From: an uncultured Collinsella sp.
GTDB lineage: Bacteria > Actinomycetota > Coriobacteriia > Coriobacteriales > Coriobacteriaceae
Length of the DNA stretch: 64,000 nucleotides
Assembly (NCBI GenBank): GCA_900768795.1
Contig: CAAGEH010000003.1
Span: 1 to 64,000, forward strand
Direction: 5' to 3'
The position numbers were made by a program, and so were the translations under genes. Within the stretch, counting starts at the first letter, position 1. Each line of letters starts with the position of its first letter. Positions 42,347 through 51,765 of the stretch are shown here, piece after piece. The notes beneath the pieces are model-generated. The model was not told the DNA's origin, did not search any database, and saw only the letters and a list, made by a program, of their open reading frames with translations.

Positions 42347-43480
42347 ATGAGCACTTCGACCCAGCCGCGCGCGCCGTTTCGCGCTGATATCGTCGGCAGC
42401 TTTCTGCGCCCGCAGACCGTAAAGGACGCCCGTGCCGCCCATGCCGCGGGTACGCTCGACGACGCCGGCCTTAAGGCCGTCGAGGACGAGGCCATTCGCG
42501 ACTTGGTGGCCAAGCAGAAGGCTGCCGGCCTGCAGGTGATCACGGACGGCGAATTCCGCCGCAGCTACTGGCACCTCGATTTTATGTGGGGACTCAACGG
42601 CATCGAGCGCCGCACCTCGCGCACCGGCTATATGTTCCACGACGAGGAGACCACGGCCGATACCGCTGTGGTGACCGGCCCCATCAGCGGCGAGAACCAC
42701 CCGTTCGTCGAGCACTTTAAGTTTGTCAAGGCGCTCGAGGGCGAGGGACAGGTCGCGCGCCAGACCATCCCGGCGCCGATTCAGACGTTCTCCGAGGTCA
42801 CGCTCGATCGTTGCGATGGTCAGCAGGAGAGCCTGCGCGCCGTCTATAAGACCGACGAGGAGCTCGCCGACGCTATTGCTGCCGCTTATCGCACCGTGAT
42901 TGCCGACCTATACGCCGCGGGCTGCCGCAACATTCAGTTTGATGACTGCACCTGGGGTATCTATTGCGACACCGATTTTGTCGCCAAGACCGGCATGAGC
43001 CCGGTTGACCTGCAGAAGGTGAGCGAGCTGGGCGTGGCGCTCAACAACGCCGCCATCGAGGGCAAGCCCGAAGACCTGGTCATTAACACGCATGTGTGCC
43101 GCGGTAACTATCACTCTACCTATGCCTTCGAGGGTGGCTATGACCCCATCGCGCCGTACCTGTTCGCCAACGAGGACGTCGATGCGTTCTACCTGGAGTT
43201 CGATACGCCGCGCGCCGGCGGTTTTGAGCCGCTCAAGTATGTTGCCCCTGGCAAGAAGGTCGTGCTGGGCCTGGTGACCACCAAGGCCGCCGAGCTCGAG
43301 GACGAGGATGTCATCGTTGAGCGCATCAATGAGGCTGCCAAGTATATGCCGCTCGAGAATCTTTACCTGTCTCCCCAGTGCGGTTTTGCGAGCTGCGAGA
43401 TCGGCAACAAGTTGACTGAAGACGAGCAGTGGGCAAAGGTCGCTCTCGTACGAGAGATTGCCGAGGAGGTTTGGGGCTAG
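42347..43480 (+). CDS. MetE C-terminal-domain-like methyltransferase (YxjG/YxjH type)
   Basis: A 377-residue protein of the cobalamin-independent methionine synthase family, catalytic domain only. Zinc ligands are visible in NTHVCRGN (His and Cys) and in the C-terminal QCGFASC, and ADIVGSFLRPQTV is the N-terminal family start. Such proteins transfer methyl groups to homocysteine or related thiols from alternative donors. ATG follows AAAGGGAG. A LysR gene and its dyad lie upstream. Length equals YxjG, not full-length MetE. Confidence 0.88.
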   Translation: MSTSTQPRAPFRADIVGSFLRPQTVKDARAAHAAGTLDDAGLKAVEDEAIRDLVAKQKAAGLQVITDGEFRRSYWHLDFMWGLNGIERRTSRTGYMFHDEETTADTAVVTGPISGENHPFVEHFKFVKALEGEGQVARQTIPAPIQTFSEVTLDRCDGQQESLRAVYKTDEELADAIAAAYRTVIADLYAAGCRNIQFDDCTWGIYCDTDFVAKTGMSPVDLQKVSELGVALNNAAIEGKPEDLVINTHVCRGNYHSTYAFEGGYDPIAPYLFANEDVDAFYLEFDTPRAGGFEPLKYVAPGKKVVLGLVTTKAAELEDEDVIVERINEAAKYMPLENLYLSPQCGFASCEIGNKLTEDEQWAKVALVREIAEEVWG

Positions 43481-43574
43481 GCTTATCCGAATCTGTCGCA
43501 CCCTTGGCCTTGTACGACCGGGCATCGGGGTGCGCGTGCTCAATATAGCTTGGAGTCCCCATGGCTTGCCTTCC

Positions 43575-43611
43575 ATGTTCTAGTTGCACGCGTAGAGCAC
43601 AGCTAGAACAT
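43575..43611. promoter_or_regulatory. 9-bp inverted repeat
   Basis: ATGTTCTAG (43575-43583) and CTAGAACAT (43603-43611) are perfect inverted repeats with a 19-nt spacer, in the gap between the methyltransferase and the terminator. The role is unknown. Confidence 0.3.
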
Positions 43612-43640
43612 TGCTGCGAAATAAACTGCGCATAAGATAA

Positions 43641-43671
43641 CGCGACCGCCGGTGGGAGTCCGACGGTCGCG
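43641..43671 (+). terminator. Terminator of the methyltransferase gene
   Basis: CGCGACCG and CGGTCGCG arms (43641-43648, 43664-43671) with an inner CGG/CCG pair, followed by CTTTTC. Confidence 0.7.
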
Positions 43672-43732
43672 CTTTTCATGAACTGCAAGATTTACCTGCA
43701 GTTATGAGGCAGTGCATGGCGAGTGCGTACAA

Positions 43733-45469
43733 CTATGAGCGCTTACGGCGCGTGATGATGCCTGTGCCGAGGGCGGCAAGACCCGCGAATGCACCTGTGA
43801 TTGCGCTTACCAGCGAGGCATCTCCCGTCGCGGCAAGGCCGGCGTTGCCGATGGCAAGCGTGGCGCCCTTGGTTTTGGTCGTTGCTGCTGCCTTGGTCGT
43901 CTTTGCCGTTTGGGGTTTTGCTTCGGGCTTTGTGTCGGTTGCAGGCGTCTCGGGCGGCGCGATGACCGCATTCTTGGCGACAGCTTCGTTATAAGGGGAG
44001 TCGATCGTGACGTCGCCCGTGCCGATGGTTTGACCCGCCTCGTAGACGACGTCCTCGCTAAGCTCTTCTTTGTTGCGATAATCAATGACTTTGCCGCCTT
44101 CGGGCGTCAGGATGCTGGCGCCTTCGATCTCGATGGTGCCGATCGCCTTGCCGTCTGCGCTCATGGCAAGGGCGAAGATCGCCGCCGTATCTCCCTCGGC
44201 CATGACCGTACTGCGTACGATGGAGATGGTCGCGGGCGTAACGCCCTCGCTGGTCTGAGCAAAGATACCCAGGTTCATGCCCCTATGCTCGGGGATGACC
44301 TCGCCGCTTTGGTCGTTGCTGTAGTGATCGGGGCCGTCGCTACCGGACTCGACATAGCGGGCTATAGCCTTGACAACGGAGTCGCTGATGTAGATATGGC
44401 CACCTGCGATGTTGGGCTGGTGGTTTCTGGTAGAGATCGCAGCTGAGAACTCTCCTTCTGCGAACGCGTCCACGATGGAACCATTCTTGATGACGATGTC
44501 ATCCCCGTCGGTGAAGAGTGCGATAGCTTGGCCGCCGCCCGCGCTTGTACGGACCGTCACGGTCGCATGATCGAGCGCAATGCCCTTGTAGCCATAGACA
44601 CCATATTCAACACCGCTTGCGTTAAGGGAGGCGTCCGCGACCGTGAGACTGCCATCGGTGTCGACGGCAAGAGTTTCCCTGGAGCTCGCCTCGACCTGAC
44701 TGCCGCTCGAGATGTTAATGCCGTCGTCAGCCCAAATCGCCGCTTCTCCTATAGAGCTTGCCTCTACCTTGCCGCCGCCTTTGATGATCAGGTCACTGCC
44801 CGCAGCGATGCCGTAGCCTTCGCCTCCTTTAGCGATCACTGTGCCAGAGGAATCGATAGTGGTCTTGCCCTTGGATTGGATGCCTTCGGTACCGCCCGTT
44901 GCATTCACGGTGCCCGAGCCCGTGATAGAGAGATCGCCCTTTGCCTCAATTCCGTCGGAAGCAGTGCTTGTGGTGTTCACAGTGCCTGGGCCGGAAATGG
45001 AGAGGTCGCCTGTGGATTTAATTGCATCGGCCTCGGCTGTCACATTGAGCTCATCCGTGCTATTCGAGCTCGTTATGTTCAACTCTGCTTTCTGGCTAGT
45101 GCCGTCCTGCGCCTTGATGGCGGCTCCGGTGTAATCAGGCTCGGTTTTCACGGTGTTCTTGCCCTCATAGGCAATGTTGAGCTTGCCCTCGGCCTTGATC
45201 GTACCGCCGTTGTAACCGTTGAGCTGCATGTCGTCGGCGCCGTCCCAGTTCCAGGTGCCGGCGTCGTCGCCTGCTGCGGTGCCTGCATTGTATTGGTTGC
45301 CGTCAACGTCAATCCATTCGGCGGCGAGAGAGATGCTTGGCATGAGCAGAGAACTTGCCGTAAGAGCGCAAACGGCTCCAACAACGATGCGGCCCGTTAC
45401 GCGACGCCAGCTTCCGTGGGCGAGCGAGCCCTGCTTGTTGGATGTGGTGGTGGGGAGTGCGGAGGTCAT
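43733..45469 (-). CDS. LAxTG-anchored repetitive surface protein
   Basis: A 578-residue secreted protein. A signal peptide is visible (GRIVVGAVCALTASSLLMPS, cleavage about ISLAAE). The body consists of short repeats such as LSISGPGTVNTTS and LSITGSGTVNATG. These alternate with DGIEAKG-type turns and resemble a right-handed beta-helix or adhesin stalk. The C-terminus has a Pro/Thr/Lys-rich spacer, LAATGD, a hydrophobic helix and RRKRS, a class-E-type sortase signal. ATG 45469 follows GGGAG; ATG 45481 is in frame. A carbohydrate- or surface-binding role is inferred. No sortase gene lies in the window. Confidence 0.85.
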   Translation of the reverse strand: MTSALPTTTSNKQGSLAHGSWRRVTGRIVVGAVCALTASSLLMPSISLAAEWIDVDGNQYNAGTAAGDDAGTWNWDGADDMQLNGYNGGTIKAEGKLNIAYEGKNTVKTEPDYTGAAIKAQDGTSQKAELNITSSNSTDELNVTAEADAIKSTGDLSISGPGTVNTTSTASDGIEAKGDLSITGSGTVNATGGTEGIQSKGKTTIDSSGTVIAKGGEGYGIAAGSDLIIKGGGKVEASSIGEAAIWADDGINISSGSQVEASSRETLAVDTDGSLTVADASLNASGVEYGVYGYKGIALDHATVTVRTSAGGGQAIALFTDGDDIVIKNGSIVDAFAEGEFSAAISTRNHQPNIAGGHIYISDSVVKAIARYVESGSDGPDHYSNDQSGEVIPEHRGMNLGIFAQTSEGVTPATISIVRSTVMAEGDTAAIFALAMSADGKAIGTIEIEGASILTPEGGKVIDYRNKEELSEDVVYEAGQTIGTGDVTIDSPYNEAVAKNAVIAPPETPATDTKPEAKPQTAKTTKAAATTKTKGATLAIGNAGLAATGDASLVSAITGAFAGLAALGTGIITRRKRS

Positions 45470-45595
45470 GATGACTCCCATCTCATGTAGCCTTTAACAT
45501 CACCTCGAGCATATCCACCTCGTTTGCGTTGCAATAGTGCCATTTGAAGCCAAAAATGGCCAAATTGCGCAGTCCGTGAACGCTAAGCGAATCTG

Positions 45596-46261
45596 CTATT
45601 CACTCAGCAGCCAAGTGATGCCGCGCGCGCAGCGGAGCGTCGGCTCATAAAAATGGTTGCCGGGGTTGAGTTCAAATACATTTGGGATGTTCTGGTCCTG
45701 CACATACTGCTCGATATTCTGCGTTGCAGTCAGCACGTTGCGCATCATGCGATTGGGAGTTTTATGCTCTTTCTTGCCAAGAGAAAGGTATACACGCTGC
45801 GGTTGTTCGATAAAACCGTGCTGTTCGAGGTAATCGACAAACCCCGGAAACCAAAGCGATCCGGATACGCTTGCCATGCGTGCGAATGCGCCGGTCTGCG
45901 TTGCCGCCCAGAGGGCAAAAAGTCCGGCGAGCGAATAGCCGGCGAGCGCTCGGTAGCGCGGTTTGGCGTCGAGACCCGCTTCGACGGAGGGAGCGATCGC
46001 GTCCTCGAGCTCGGCAAGAAAAGCTTTGGCCTCTCCGCCAAACGGTTCGCTTTCCCGCGTGATGGCATCGCATTGCCATGGCGAAAGCTCGCGATTCCAG
46101 TCGATGCCGCCGATGGCGACGAGCGTGTGGTCGGGACATCCGAGCTCACGGCAGCTGCTATAGACATCGCTGCCATCGCCCTCGACGACGGGTAGATACA
46201 CCACGGGTGCATCTACGGCGTGCGCCGGATGGACGGTTATCGTGTGCTCGGATGTTGCCAT
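45596..46261 (-). CDS. Alpha/beta-hydrolase, esterase-D-like
   Basis: A 221-residue serine hydrolase of the putative esterase (PF00756) family. The nucleophile is in LAGYSLAGLFALWA, the acid likely in the LSLGKKEHKTPN region, and the His in PGNHFYEP. Start ATG 46261 (MATSEHTITVHP) is chosen because the longer frame overlaps the permease gene. It lies 23 bp after the permease gene on the same strand, so they may be cotranscribed. The substrate is unknown. Confidence 0.82.
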   Translation of the reverse strand: MATSEHTITVHPAHAVDAPVVYLPVVEGDGSDVYSSCRELGCPDHTLVAIGGIDWNRELSPWQCDAITRESEPFGGEAKAFLAELEDAIAPSVEAGLDAKPRYRALAGYSLAGLFALWAATQTGAFARMASVSGSLWFPGFVDYLEQHGFIEQPQRVYLSLGKKEHKTPNRMMRNVLTATQNIEQYVQDQNIPNVFELNPGNHFYEPTLRCARGITWLLSE

Positions 46262-46284
46262 GTCGGTATCGCTGCTCTTTCTAT

Positions 46285-47598
46285 TTAAGAGACGAGGAAG
46301 TAGATGAGGAATGCGATTGCAGCAACCCACATGAGCGGTTTGATTTCCTTAGCCTTGCCGGCAAATACGGCGAGGACGACGTAGGCGATAAAACCGAGAC
46401 CGATGCCCGAGGAGATCGAGTAGGTCATGGGGACACCTGCGATGATCAAAAACGCCGGGAATCCATCGGTGACGCTCGACCAATCGATTTCCGCGACCTC
46501 GCTCATCATGAGGAAGCCGACGTAGACGAGTGCACCGCAGGTGGCGGCACTCGGCACACAGGCGACGACGGGCGAGAAGAACGCGGCGATCAGGAAGAGC
46601 ACGCCGGTGGCAACGGAGGTGAGGCCGGAGCGACCGCCGTCGGCAGCGCCCGATGAGGACTCGACGAACGTGGTGATCGAGGAAACGCCCATGAAGCCAC
46701 CGACGGCGGCAGCAGCGGAGTCGACCACGAGGATTTCCTTGATGTTCTCGACGTTACCGTCCTCGGTGAGGAACTTGCCCTGTTTGGCGACGGCCATAGC
46801 GGTGCCCATGGTGTCGAAGAAGTCGCTCATGAGCAGCGAGAACGAGATGACGAGAAGGGTCGGATCGGTGAGGACCTTGAGAATGGCGACCGATCCGCCT
46901 TTGGTCTTGGCGAGCGGGCCGCCGACACAGGAGAAGTCGAGCGGGGCGACGATCGATTTGGGCATGGGGGTGACGCCCATGGGGATACCGATGATCACCG
47001 CGGCGATGATGCCGATGAGCAGCGAGCCCGGAACCTTGCGGACGGAGAGCGCGACGGTGATGATGATCGAGATGATGCCGACGATAAACGCGGGGGAGCT
47101 TACGTCGCCAAGGGTGATAACCGTTCCTTTACCTGCGGAGATGATACCCGCGTCAACAAGGCCGATCATGGCGACAAAAAGACCCAAGCCAACCGAGATG
47201 GCATGACGCAAAACGACCGGGATAGCATCCATAATCGCCTCGCGCAGACCACAGACGACGAGGATGAGGATAACGATGCCCTCGAGGAAGATGACGGCCA
47301 TGGCAAGGTGCCAGTCGCCGCCGCAGACGGTCGACGTGATGCCCGCGGCCATGGCGTTGACGCCCAGGCCCGATGCGCATGCAAGCGGACGGTTGGCGAA
47401 CAGACCCATGCAGATGGTCATGATTCCGGCGCCAACGCAGGTCATGCAGGCTACAGCCCCGGCATCGATGCCGGCCGCGGAAAGCACCGCGGGGTTGACG
47501 GCGATGATATACGCCATCGCCAAGAACGTAGTGAGGCCTGCGCGCATCTCGGTCGCAAACGACGAGCCGCGCTCCTCAAAATGGAAGAACGTGTCCAT
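46285..47598 (-). CDS. NCS2-family (AzgA-like) purine permease
   Basis: A 437-residue permease with about twelve to fourteen helices. The family start EMRAGLTTFLAMAYIIAVNP and the substrate-region motif MSDFFDTMGTAMAVAKQGKF identify the adenine/guanine/hypoxanthine (AzgA-type) NCS2 group. ATG 47598 has AAAGGAAAGGGG upstream. No purine riboswitch was recognised in the short leader. It is followed by the esterase gene. Confidence 0.92.
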   Translation of the reverse strand: MDTFFHFEERGSSFATEMRAGLTTFLAMAYIIAVNPAVLSAAGIDAGAVACMTCVGAGIMTICMGLFANRPLACASGLGVNAMAAGITSTVCGGDWHLAMAVIFLEGIVILILVVCGLREAIMDAIPVVLRHAISVGLGLFVAMIGLVDAGIISAGKGTVITLGDVSSPAFIVGIISIIITVALSVRKVPGSLLIGIIAAVIIGIPMGVTPMPKSIVAPLDFSCVGGPLAKTKGGSVAILKVLTDPTLLVISFSLLMSDFFDTMGTAMAVAKQGKFLTEDGNVENIKEILVVDSAAAAVGGFMGVSSITTFVESSSGAADGGRSGLTSVATGVLFLIAAFFSPVVACVPSAATCGALVYVGFLMMSEVAEIDWSSVTDGFPAFLIIAGVPMTYSISSGIGLGFIAYVVLAVFAGKAKEIKPLMWVAAIAFLIYFLVS

Positions 47599-47730
47599 TA
47601 ATCCCCTTTCCTTTGGGCCAAAATGCCCAATATACGTGACACGACCTCCTAACTCTAGCATGAAAAACGCAGGGTGTTACACTATTACGGCTAATCGCCT
47701 ATGTACTTATTATTTGCGAAAGGAATTTGC

Positions 47731-48150
47731 ATGATTCGCGAACTCTGCCATGACGAGGCCGTTCTTTCGACGCCGTGCACGCCCGCGACCGCCGAGGACG
47801 AGGCTGTTGCGCAGGACCTCATCGACACCATCAAGTCGCTCGATGATGCCGGCTGTCTTGCCGCCAATCAGATCGGGGTCACCAAGAAGGTCTGCGTCTA
47901 TCTCGATGATAATGGCGAGCCGCATGTGCTCTACAACCCGCGTGTCGTTTTTGGTTTGGGCGCGCAGAAGATGGAGGAGGTCTGCCTCACGCATGAGGGG
48001 GCTACCAAATCCACGCGCTACCTCAAGGCGAAGATCGCCTTTGACGAGCTGGTAGAAGGCGAGCTTAAGGGGCGCCGCCGCGATTTTGTGGGCTTTGAGG
48101 CCCAGATGATCCAACACATGATCGACCACTGCCAGGGAAAACTGGTCTAG
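47731..48150 (+). CDS. Divergent peptide deformylase-like protein lacking the catalytic Glu
   Basis: A 139-residue deformylase-fold protein. Motif 1 is GCLAANQIG (family GxGLAAxQ) and motif 2 is EVCLT (family EGCLS) with metal ligand Cys85. Motif 3 is QHMIDH with His129 and His133, where the family has HExDH. The general base Glu is replaced by Met130, so deformylase activity is doubtful although the metal site is kept. ATG 47731 follows AAAGGA. A canonical copy lies at the right edge of the window (HECDH). Confidence 0.85.
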   Translation: MIRELCHDEAVLSTPCTPATAEDEAVAQDLIDTIKSLDDAGCLAANQIGVTKKVCVYLDDNGEPHVLYNPRVVFGLGAQKMEEVCLTHEGATKSTRYLKAKIAFDELVEGELKGRRRDFVGFEAQMIQHMIDHCQGKLV

Positions 48151-48207
48151 TTGCTCGTCACGATTTTGTATCGCCGGCGTTGTAGCGCCGACGCTGCGGC
48201 ATCGACG

Positions 48208-48990
48208 CTACGGATAGACGACGGTGAGCGTCGTGGTGTCGCGCGTTGCATGGGCGTGCAGCTTGATGTGCGCGGCGGGGTACGTGATGATCGATGTCTC
48301 AAACGGCAGCCCGTAGGTGTCGATGGTGGTGCGGAATGCGCGAAATGCCGCCGTTCCCTCGGGAAGCTGTAACAGATTCGCTTCTTTGCGGTCGAGTTTG
48401 ATGCACTCATAGAGTTCATCGTATGAGCAGGGAAGCGTTCCGGAGCTCTGAGCGATCTTGGCGTAGAGCGAGCCGGTGAGGTCGCTTGCCCTAAGGTCAG
48501 GGCAAAGCCTTTTGGGCACGTATGCCCGATGATATTCGCAGGGGGTCGAGTTGATGAGGCGCACGCGTCTAACCTCCCAGACAGGTGTGCCCTTGCGCAG
48601 GCGCAGCGCTTTGGCGACCGGCCCCGCTGCCTCAAGCTCTCGCAAACCCAATACCTTTGATGTCGAGTTCTTTCCCAAGCGTTTCATGCGCGAAGTGAAG
48701 CTCATCGATACGCTGACGTCGGATCCGCTCTCGATGGGGGAGACAAAGGTGCCGCGTCCGCGTTTGCGTTGCACGTATCCATCTTTGACAAGGTCTTCAA
48801 AGCAGCGTCGGACCGTTGCGCGCGAAAGCCCCAGGCGCTCGCAAATCGTGAGCTCGGGTGGCAGCGGCTCGTTTTCCTCGATAACATGAGAAGCGATGAC
48901 CTGCAGAATCCTGTCTTCGAGTTGGCGATAGAGCGGAATATCGCCCTTGGGGTCAAGCGGCTCATGACAGATAACATCAAGGACGTTCAT
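48208..48990 (-). CDS. GntR/HutC-family regulator with UTRA domain
   Basis: A 260-residue regulator. The GntR winged helix is IPLYRQLEDRILQVIASHVI, then LTICERLGLSRATVRRCFED and RKRGRGTFV. A UTRA effector domain follows (WEVRRVRLINSTPCEYHRAY, then FRAFRTTIDTYGLPFETSII). ATG 48990 follows AGGAGAG. The ligand, by family, is often a sugar or amino acid. Nothing nearby identifies the target. Confidence 0.9.
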   Translation of the reverse strand: MNVLDVICHEPLDPKGDIPLYRQLEDRILQVIASHVIEENEPLPPELTICERLGLSRATVRRCFEDLVKDGYVQRKRGRGTFVSPIESGSDVSVSMSFTSRMKRLGKNSTSKVLGLRELEAAGPVAKALRLRKGTPVWEVRRVRLINSTPCEYHRAYVPKRLCPDLRASDLTGSLYAKIAQSSGTLPCSYDELYECIKLDRKEANLLQLPEGTAAFRAFRTTIDTYGLPFETSIITYPAAHIKLHAHATRDTTTLTVVYP

Positions 48991-49298
48991 ATATGCTCTC
49001 CTGCGATGAAGGCGATTCACCGGTGATGATTTGTATGCAATGCTGCGTACATCAAAACGGATGATAGCAAGCCTTGTAGCCGGTTTTCGCGGCAGGGGTG
49101 GGATAGGGCATATTGTATTGAATTGACCGTACAAAGAGGAACAAATAAATTGGGCGATGCGGGCGATGGGCCCCTGCAGGCCGCCCGTCCGCATATCAGC
49201 GCGTCCGCATGTTGGGATTCGGGAGCGTGCGTTTGATGATGCCGCGCGCGGGATAGATGCCGAATAGGCGGTGCTGTGCGCGTGCTACGGTGCGGTTT
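48991..49298. other. Gap upstream of gntR with two dyads
   Basis: About 308 bp with no gene. It contains TTGTA-N12-TACAA (49113-49134), a possible GntR operator, and a GC-rich hairpin (ATGCGG 49157-49162 with CCGCAT 49189-49194, inner GGGC/GCCC). Confidence 0.4.
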
Positions 49299-50213
49299 TT
49301 ACGACTGAACTTGCGTGAGTGCCGCGCTTGCAACGCGTCGCCTATCGACGACCTCGCAAAAGATCGCCCCGCCGATAATCAACGCTGCCCCCACAAGGCG
49401 TGCGGCGGTAACGGGCTCACCGAGTATCGCCACGGAGAAGACCACGGCCGAAAGCGGCTCGATATATCCGAGAACGGCAACGCTCTGTACCGGTAACTTG
49501 GCAACGGACGAGAAGTAGAGCAAACAGCCGATTCCAGTGTTCACCACGCCCAGGCAGATAACGGCCGCCCAGTTTACATGCGCAAATGCGGCAAGCGTTT
49601 CCGCATTGAAGAGAGCGTGGCCCTGCGTGACACCCGTGAGGACGAGTGCGGTAACAAAGCTCGAGGCGACCTGGACGGTTGAGTTCTCAACTCCGGCGAT
49701 ATGGGGAGCGCGCTTGCTCGCGACGACCATGAGCGCATAGCACACGGCGGAAGCCGCCCCGCAGAGGAGACCCTTGATGGGAAGGCTTTCTCCCAGTCCC
49801 TGTGCCGCAATGAGGAGCGCACCAGCCGCCACCACGATAAAGCCGCAGAATTTTCCCGCGCTCACGCGTTCGCCGAAGAGCACGGGCGATAGCGCCATAA
49901 CGATGATGGGGCCGCAGTAATACAGGAGCGATGAGATGCCGACGCCGATGAGCTGGTACGCGCAGAAAAGAAAGATCCAGCTCGCGCCGAGGGCGGCGCC
50001 CGAGAGCGTCAAGGCGCATGCTTCGCGCGGATAACGGGTAATGGCGAGGTTTCCATGGCGTGTAAGCCCAAGTACGGAGACGAGTGCTGCCGTTCCGAGC
50101 GCGGTGCGCAAAAGAACGATAAGGCTGCTGGGAAGGGCAATTGCAGAGGCGACGATACCGTTTGAGCCAAAGAGCAGAAGGGCGGCAAGATATGTGAGCA
50201 CGGAAGATCTCAT
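49299..50213 (-). CDS. EamA/DMT-superfamily transporter
   Basis: A 304-residue, ten-helix drug/metabolite transporter with two EamA repeats: LTYLAALLLFGSNGIVASAI and SGAALGASWIFLFCAYQLIG in the first half, VLGYIEPLSAVVFSVAILGE in the second. It is divergent from the LysR gene at 50410 with a 196-bp spacer, so it may be that regulator's target. The substrate is unknown. Confidence 0.88.
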   Translation of the reverse strand: MRSSVLTYLAALLLFGSNGIVASAIALPSSLIVLLRTALGTAALVSVLGLTRHGNLAITRYPREACALTLSGAALGASWIFLFCAYQLIGVGISSLLYYCGPIIVMALSPVLFGERVSAGKFCGFIVVAAGALLIAAQGLGESLPIKGLLCGAASAVCYALMVVASKRAPHIAGVENSTVQVASSFVTALVLTGVTQGHALFNAETLAAFAHVNWAAVICLGVVNTGIGCLLYFSSVAKLPVQSVAVLGYIEPLSAVVFSVAILGEPVTAARLVGAALIIGGAIFCEVVDRRRVASAALTQVQS

Positions 50214-50409
50214 CGTTCGCTCTTTTCCAAACGTTCAAGCATTTCTCGGCGCGCGCCGTCTTGCGCTGCGTGTGCTGGCGTGTGACAATCAATCGGCTTC
50301 CACTGTGCGCCTTTTTGAATTATTTGAATAGCGGATATAATGCATAGATAGAATTACAAATTGTGATGGCAGATACTGACCATTTTTCGCGCGCGAGGTA
50401 GTGATAGCC

Positions 50410-51297
50410 ATGGAGACCAATATTCAAAAGATGCAGGCACTGCTCGAGACCGTGCGTACGGGCAGTTTTACGCGTGCGGCAGAGAGCCTGAGCTATTCGC
50501 AGTCGGGCGTGAGCCGTATGGTCTCCGACTTGGAAACGGACTGGGGATTCAAAGTGCTCGAGCGCAGTCGCGATGGCGTGGCGTTGACGCAAGACGGCAA
50601 GCAGGTCATGCCTGCTGTTGAGGCCCTGTGCGAAGAATTCGGACGCCTGCGCACGCGTATTGACGAAATCCACGGACTCGTGCGCGGCAAAATCTGTATC
50701 GGAACGTTTTCAAGCGTTGCCACGCATGTGCTGCCCGGCGTGGTCGAGCGGATGCACGCGCGGCATCCTGCAGTTGAGTTCGAGCTGCTCATGGGCGATT
50801 ATTCCGAAATCGAACGATGGGTTTCCGAGGGACGCTGCGATTTGGGCGTCATTCCACGCACGCCCAAGCGCGAGGGACTGGTCGGGGACGTGCTCTTGCA
50901 TGATGATCTCATGGCTGTGGTGCCCGCACAAAGCGAGCTAGCGTCTCTGAGTGCGATTTCTCTTGCAGAGCTCGCCGCGCATCCGTTTATGCTGCTCGAA
51001 CGTGGACAGGACGACGAGATCACGCCGCTGTTCGAGCGTGCGGGTGTTGACCTCGATGCCAAGTTTTCAACATGGGATGACTACGCAATTATGGCTATGG
51101 TCGAGAAGGGGTTGGGTGTGAGCATCCTGCCTGCGCTGATTTTGCGCCGTAATCCTTACGCCATAGCGACGCGTCCTCTCTCACCTGCGGCAACGCGTAC
51201 CATCTATGCGATTCATCGTAAAGAGGGGCTGTCGCTTGCGGCGCGCGCGTTCTTGGATTTGCTCGTTGAGCATGTGGGGGATAGCGCGGGGCTCTAA
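50410..51297 (+). CDS. LysR-family transcriptional regulator
   Basis: A 295-residue LysR protein: METNIQKMQALLETVRTGSF, then TRAAESLSYSQSGVSRMVSD and LERSRDGVALT form the HTH. The effector domain (GKICIGTFSSVATHVLPGVV) is complete. ATG 50410 is chosen; an in-frame GTG lies at 50401. Divergent orientation from EamA suggests local control. Confidence 0.88.
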   Translation: METNIQKMQALLETVRTGSFTRAAESLSYSQSGVSRMVSDLETDWGFKVLERSRDGVALTQDGKQVMPAVEALCEEFGRLRTRIDEIHGLVRGKICIGTFSSVATHVLPGVVERMHARHPAVEFELLMGDYSEIERWVSEGRCDLGVIPRTPKREGLVGDVLLHDDLMAVVPAQSELASLSAISLAELAAHPFMLLERGQDDEITPLFERAGVDLDAKFSTWDDYAIMAMVEKGLGVSILPALILRRNPYAIATRPLSPAATRTIYAIHRKEGLSLAARAFLDLLVEHVGDSAGL

Positions 51298-51603
51298 CTT
51301 GCGGGTTGAGGGTTTGCAGCCGGTAGTTTTGCAACGAAGTTCATGCTGCGCTTCATTTGCTCCTGTATTTATATGAGTGCGATATACATGCACGTGGCGT
51401 GTTTGCAACGTGTTCGTGACGGTGCACGCGACGCCGCGCTTGGAATGCTGAGCGACTCTGGTGCGTGCGCGTGATGTCGCGCCGACATGCGTGCACGCTG
51501 CACGGCGCTTGGGGCGTTGCGTGACACTGCCCAGCGCTCTGGGCAGTGTCCGTCATGCGAGCCGAGATGGGCCATTTACGGTGACCGTACTACTTTTTTC
51601 TTA
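51298..51603. other. Spacer with a 12-bp perfect hairpin
   Basis: No gene is evident. GACACTGCCCAG (51523-51534) pairs with its complement (51539-51550) around CGCT. Without a T run it may be a protein site or a weak terminator for the LysR gene. Confidence 0.45.
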
Positions 51604-51712
51604 AAATTGAACTCTTGCTTGGGCGCTAAGCGTATACTGCCTACTAAATTGAACTTAAGTTCAATTTAAATTGGTTTGTAGTTGCGTAAATTGAACTAAG
51701 CTCGATTCAATT
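51604..51712 (+). promoter_or_regulatory. Operator cluster of the HTH-aminotransferase gene
   Basis: AAATTGAACT occurs three times: 51604-51613, 51647-51656 (in a perfect 22-bp palindrome 51646-51667 with core TTGAACTTAAGTTCAA), and 51688-51697 followed by an inverted half (GATTCAATT, 51704-51712). A possible -10, TATACT, is at 51633-51638. The core GAAC-N4-GTTC also fits a Gram-positive LexA box. Autoregulation by the downstream HTH is inferred. Confidence 0.6.
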
Positions 51713-51765
51713 CGACTTATTGAGCGCCAGCCGATGGCGAACGGCGCCGGTGCAGGAGGTCAAGG

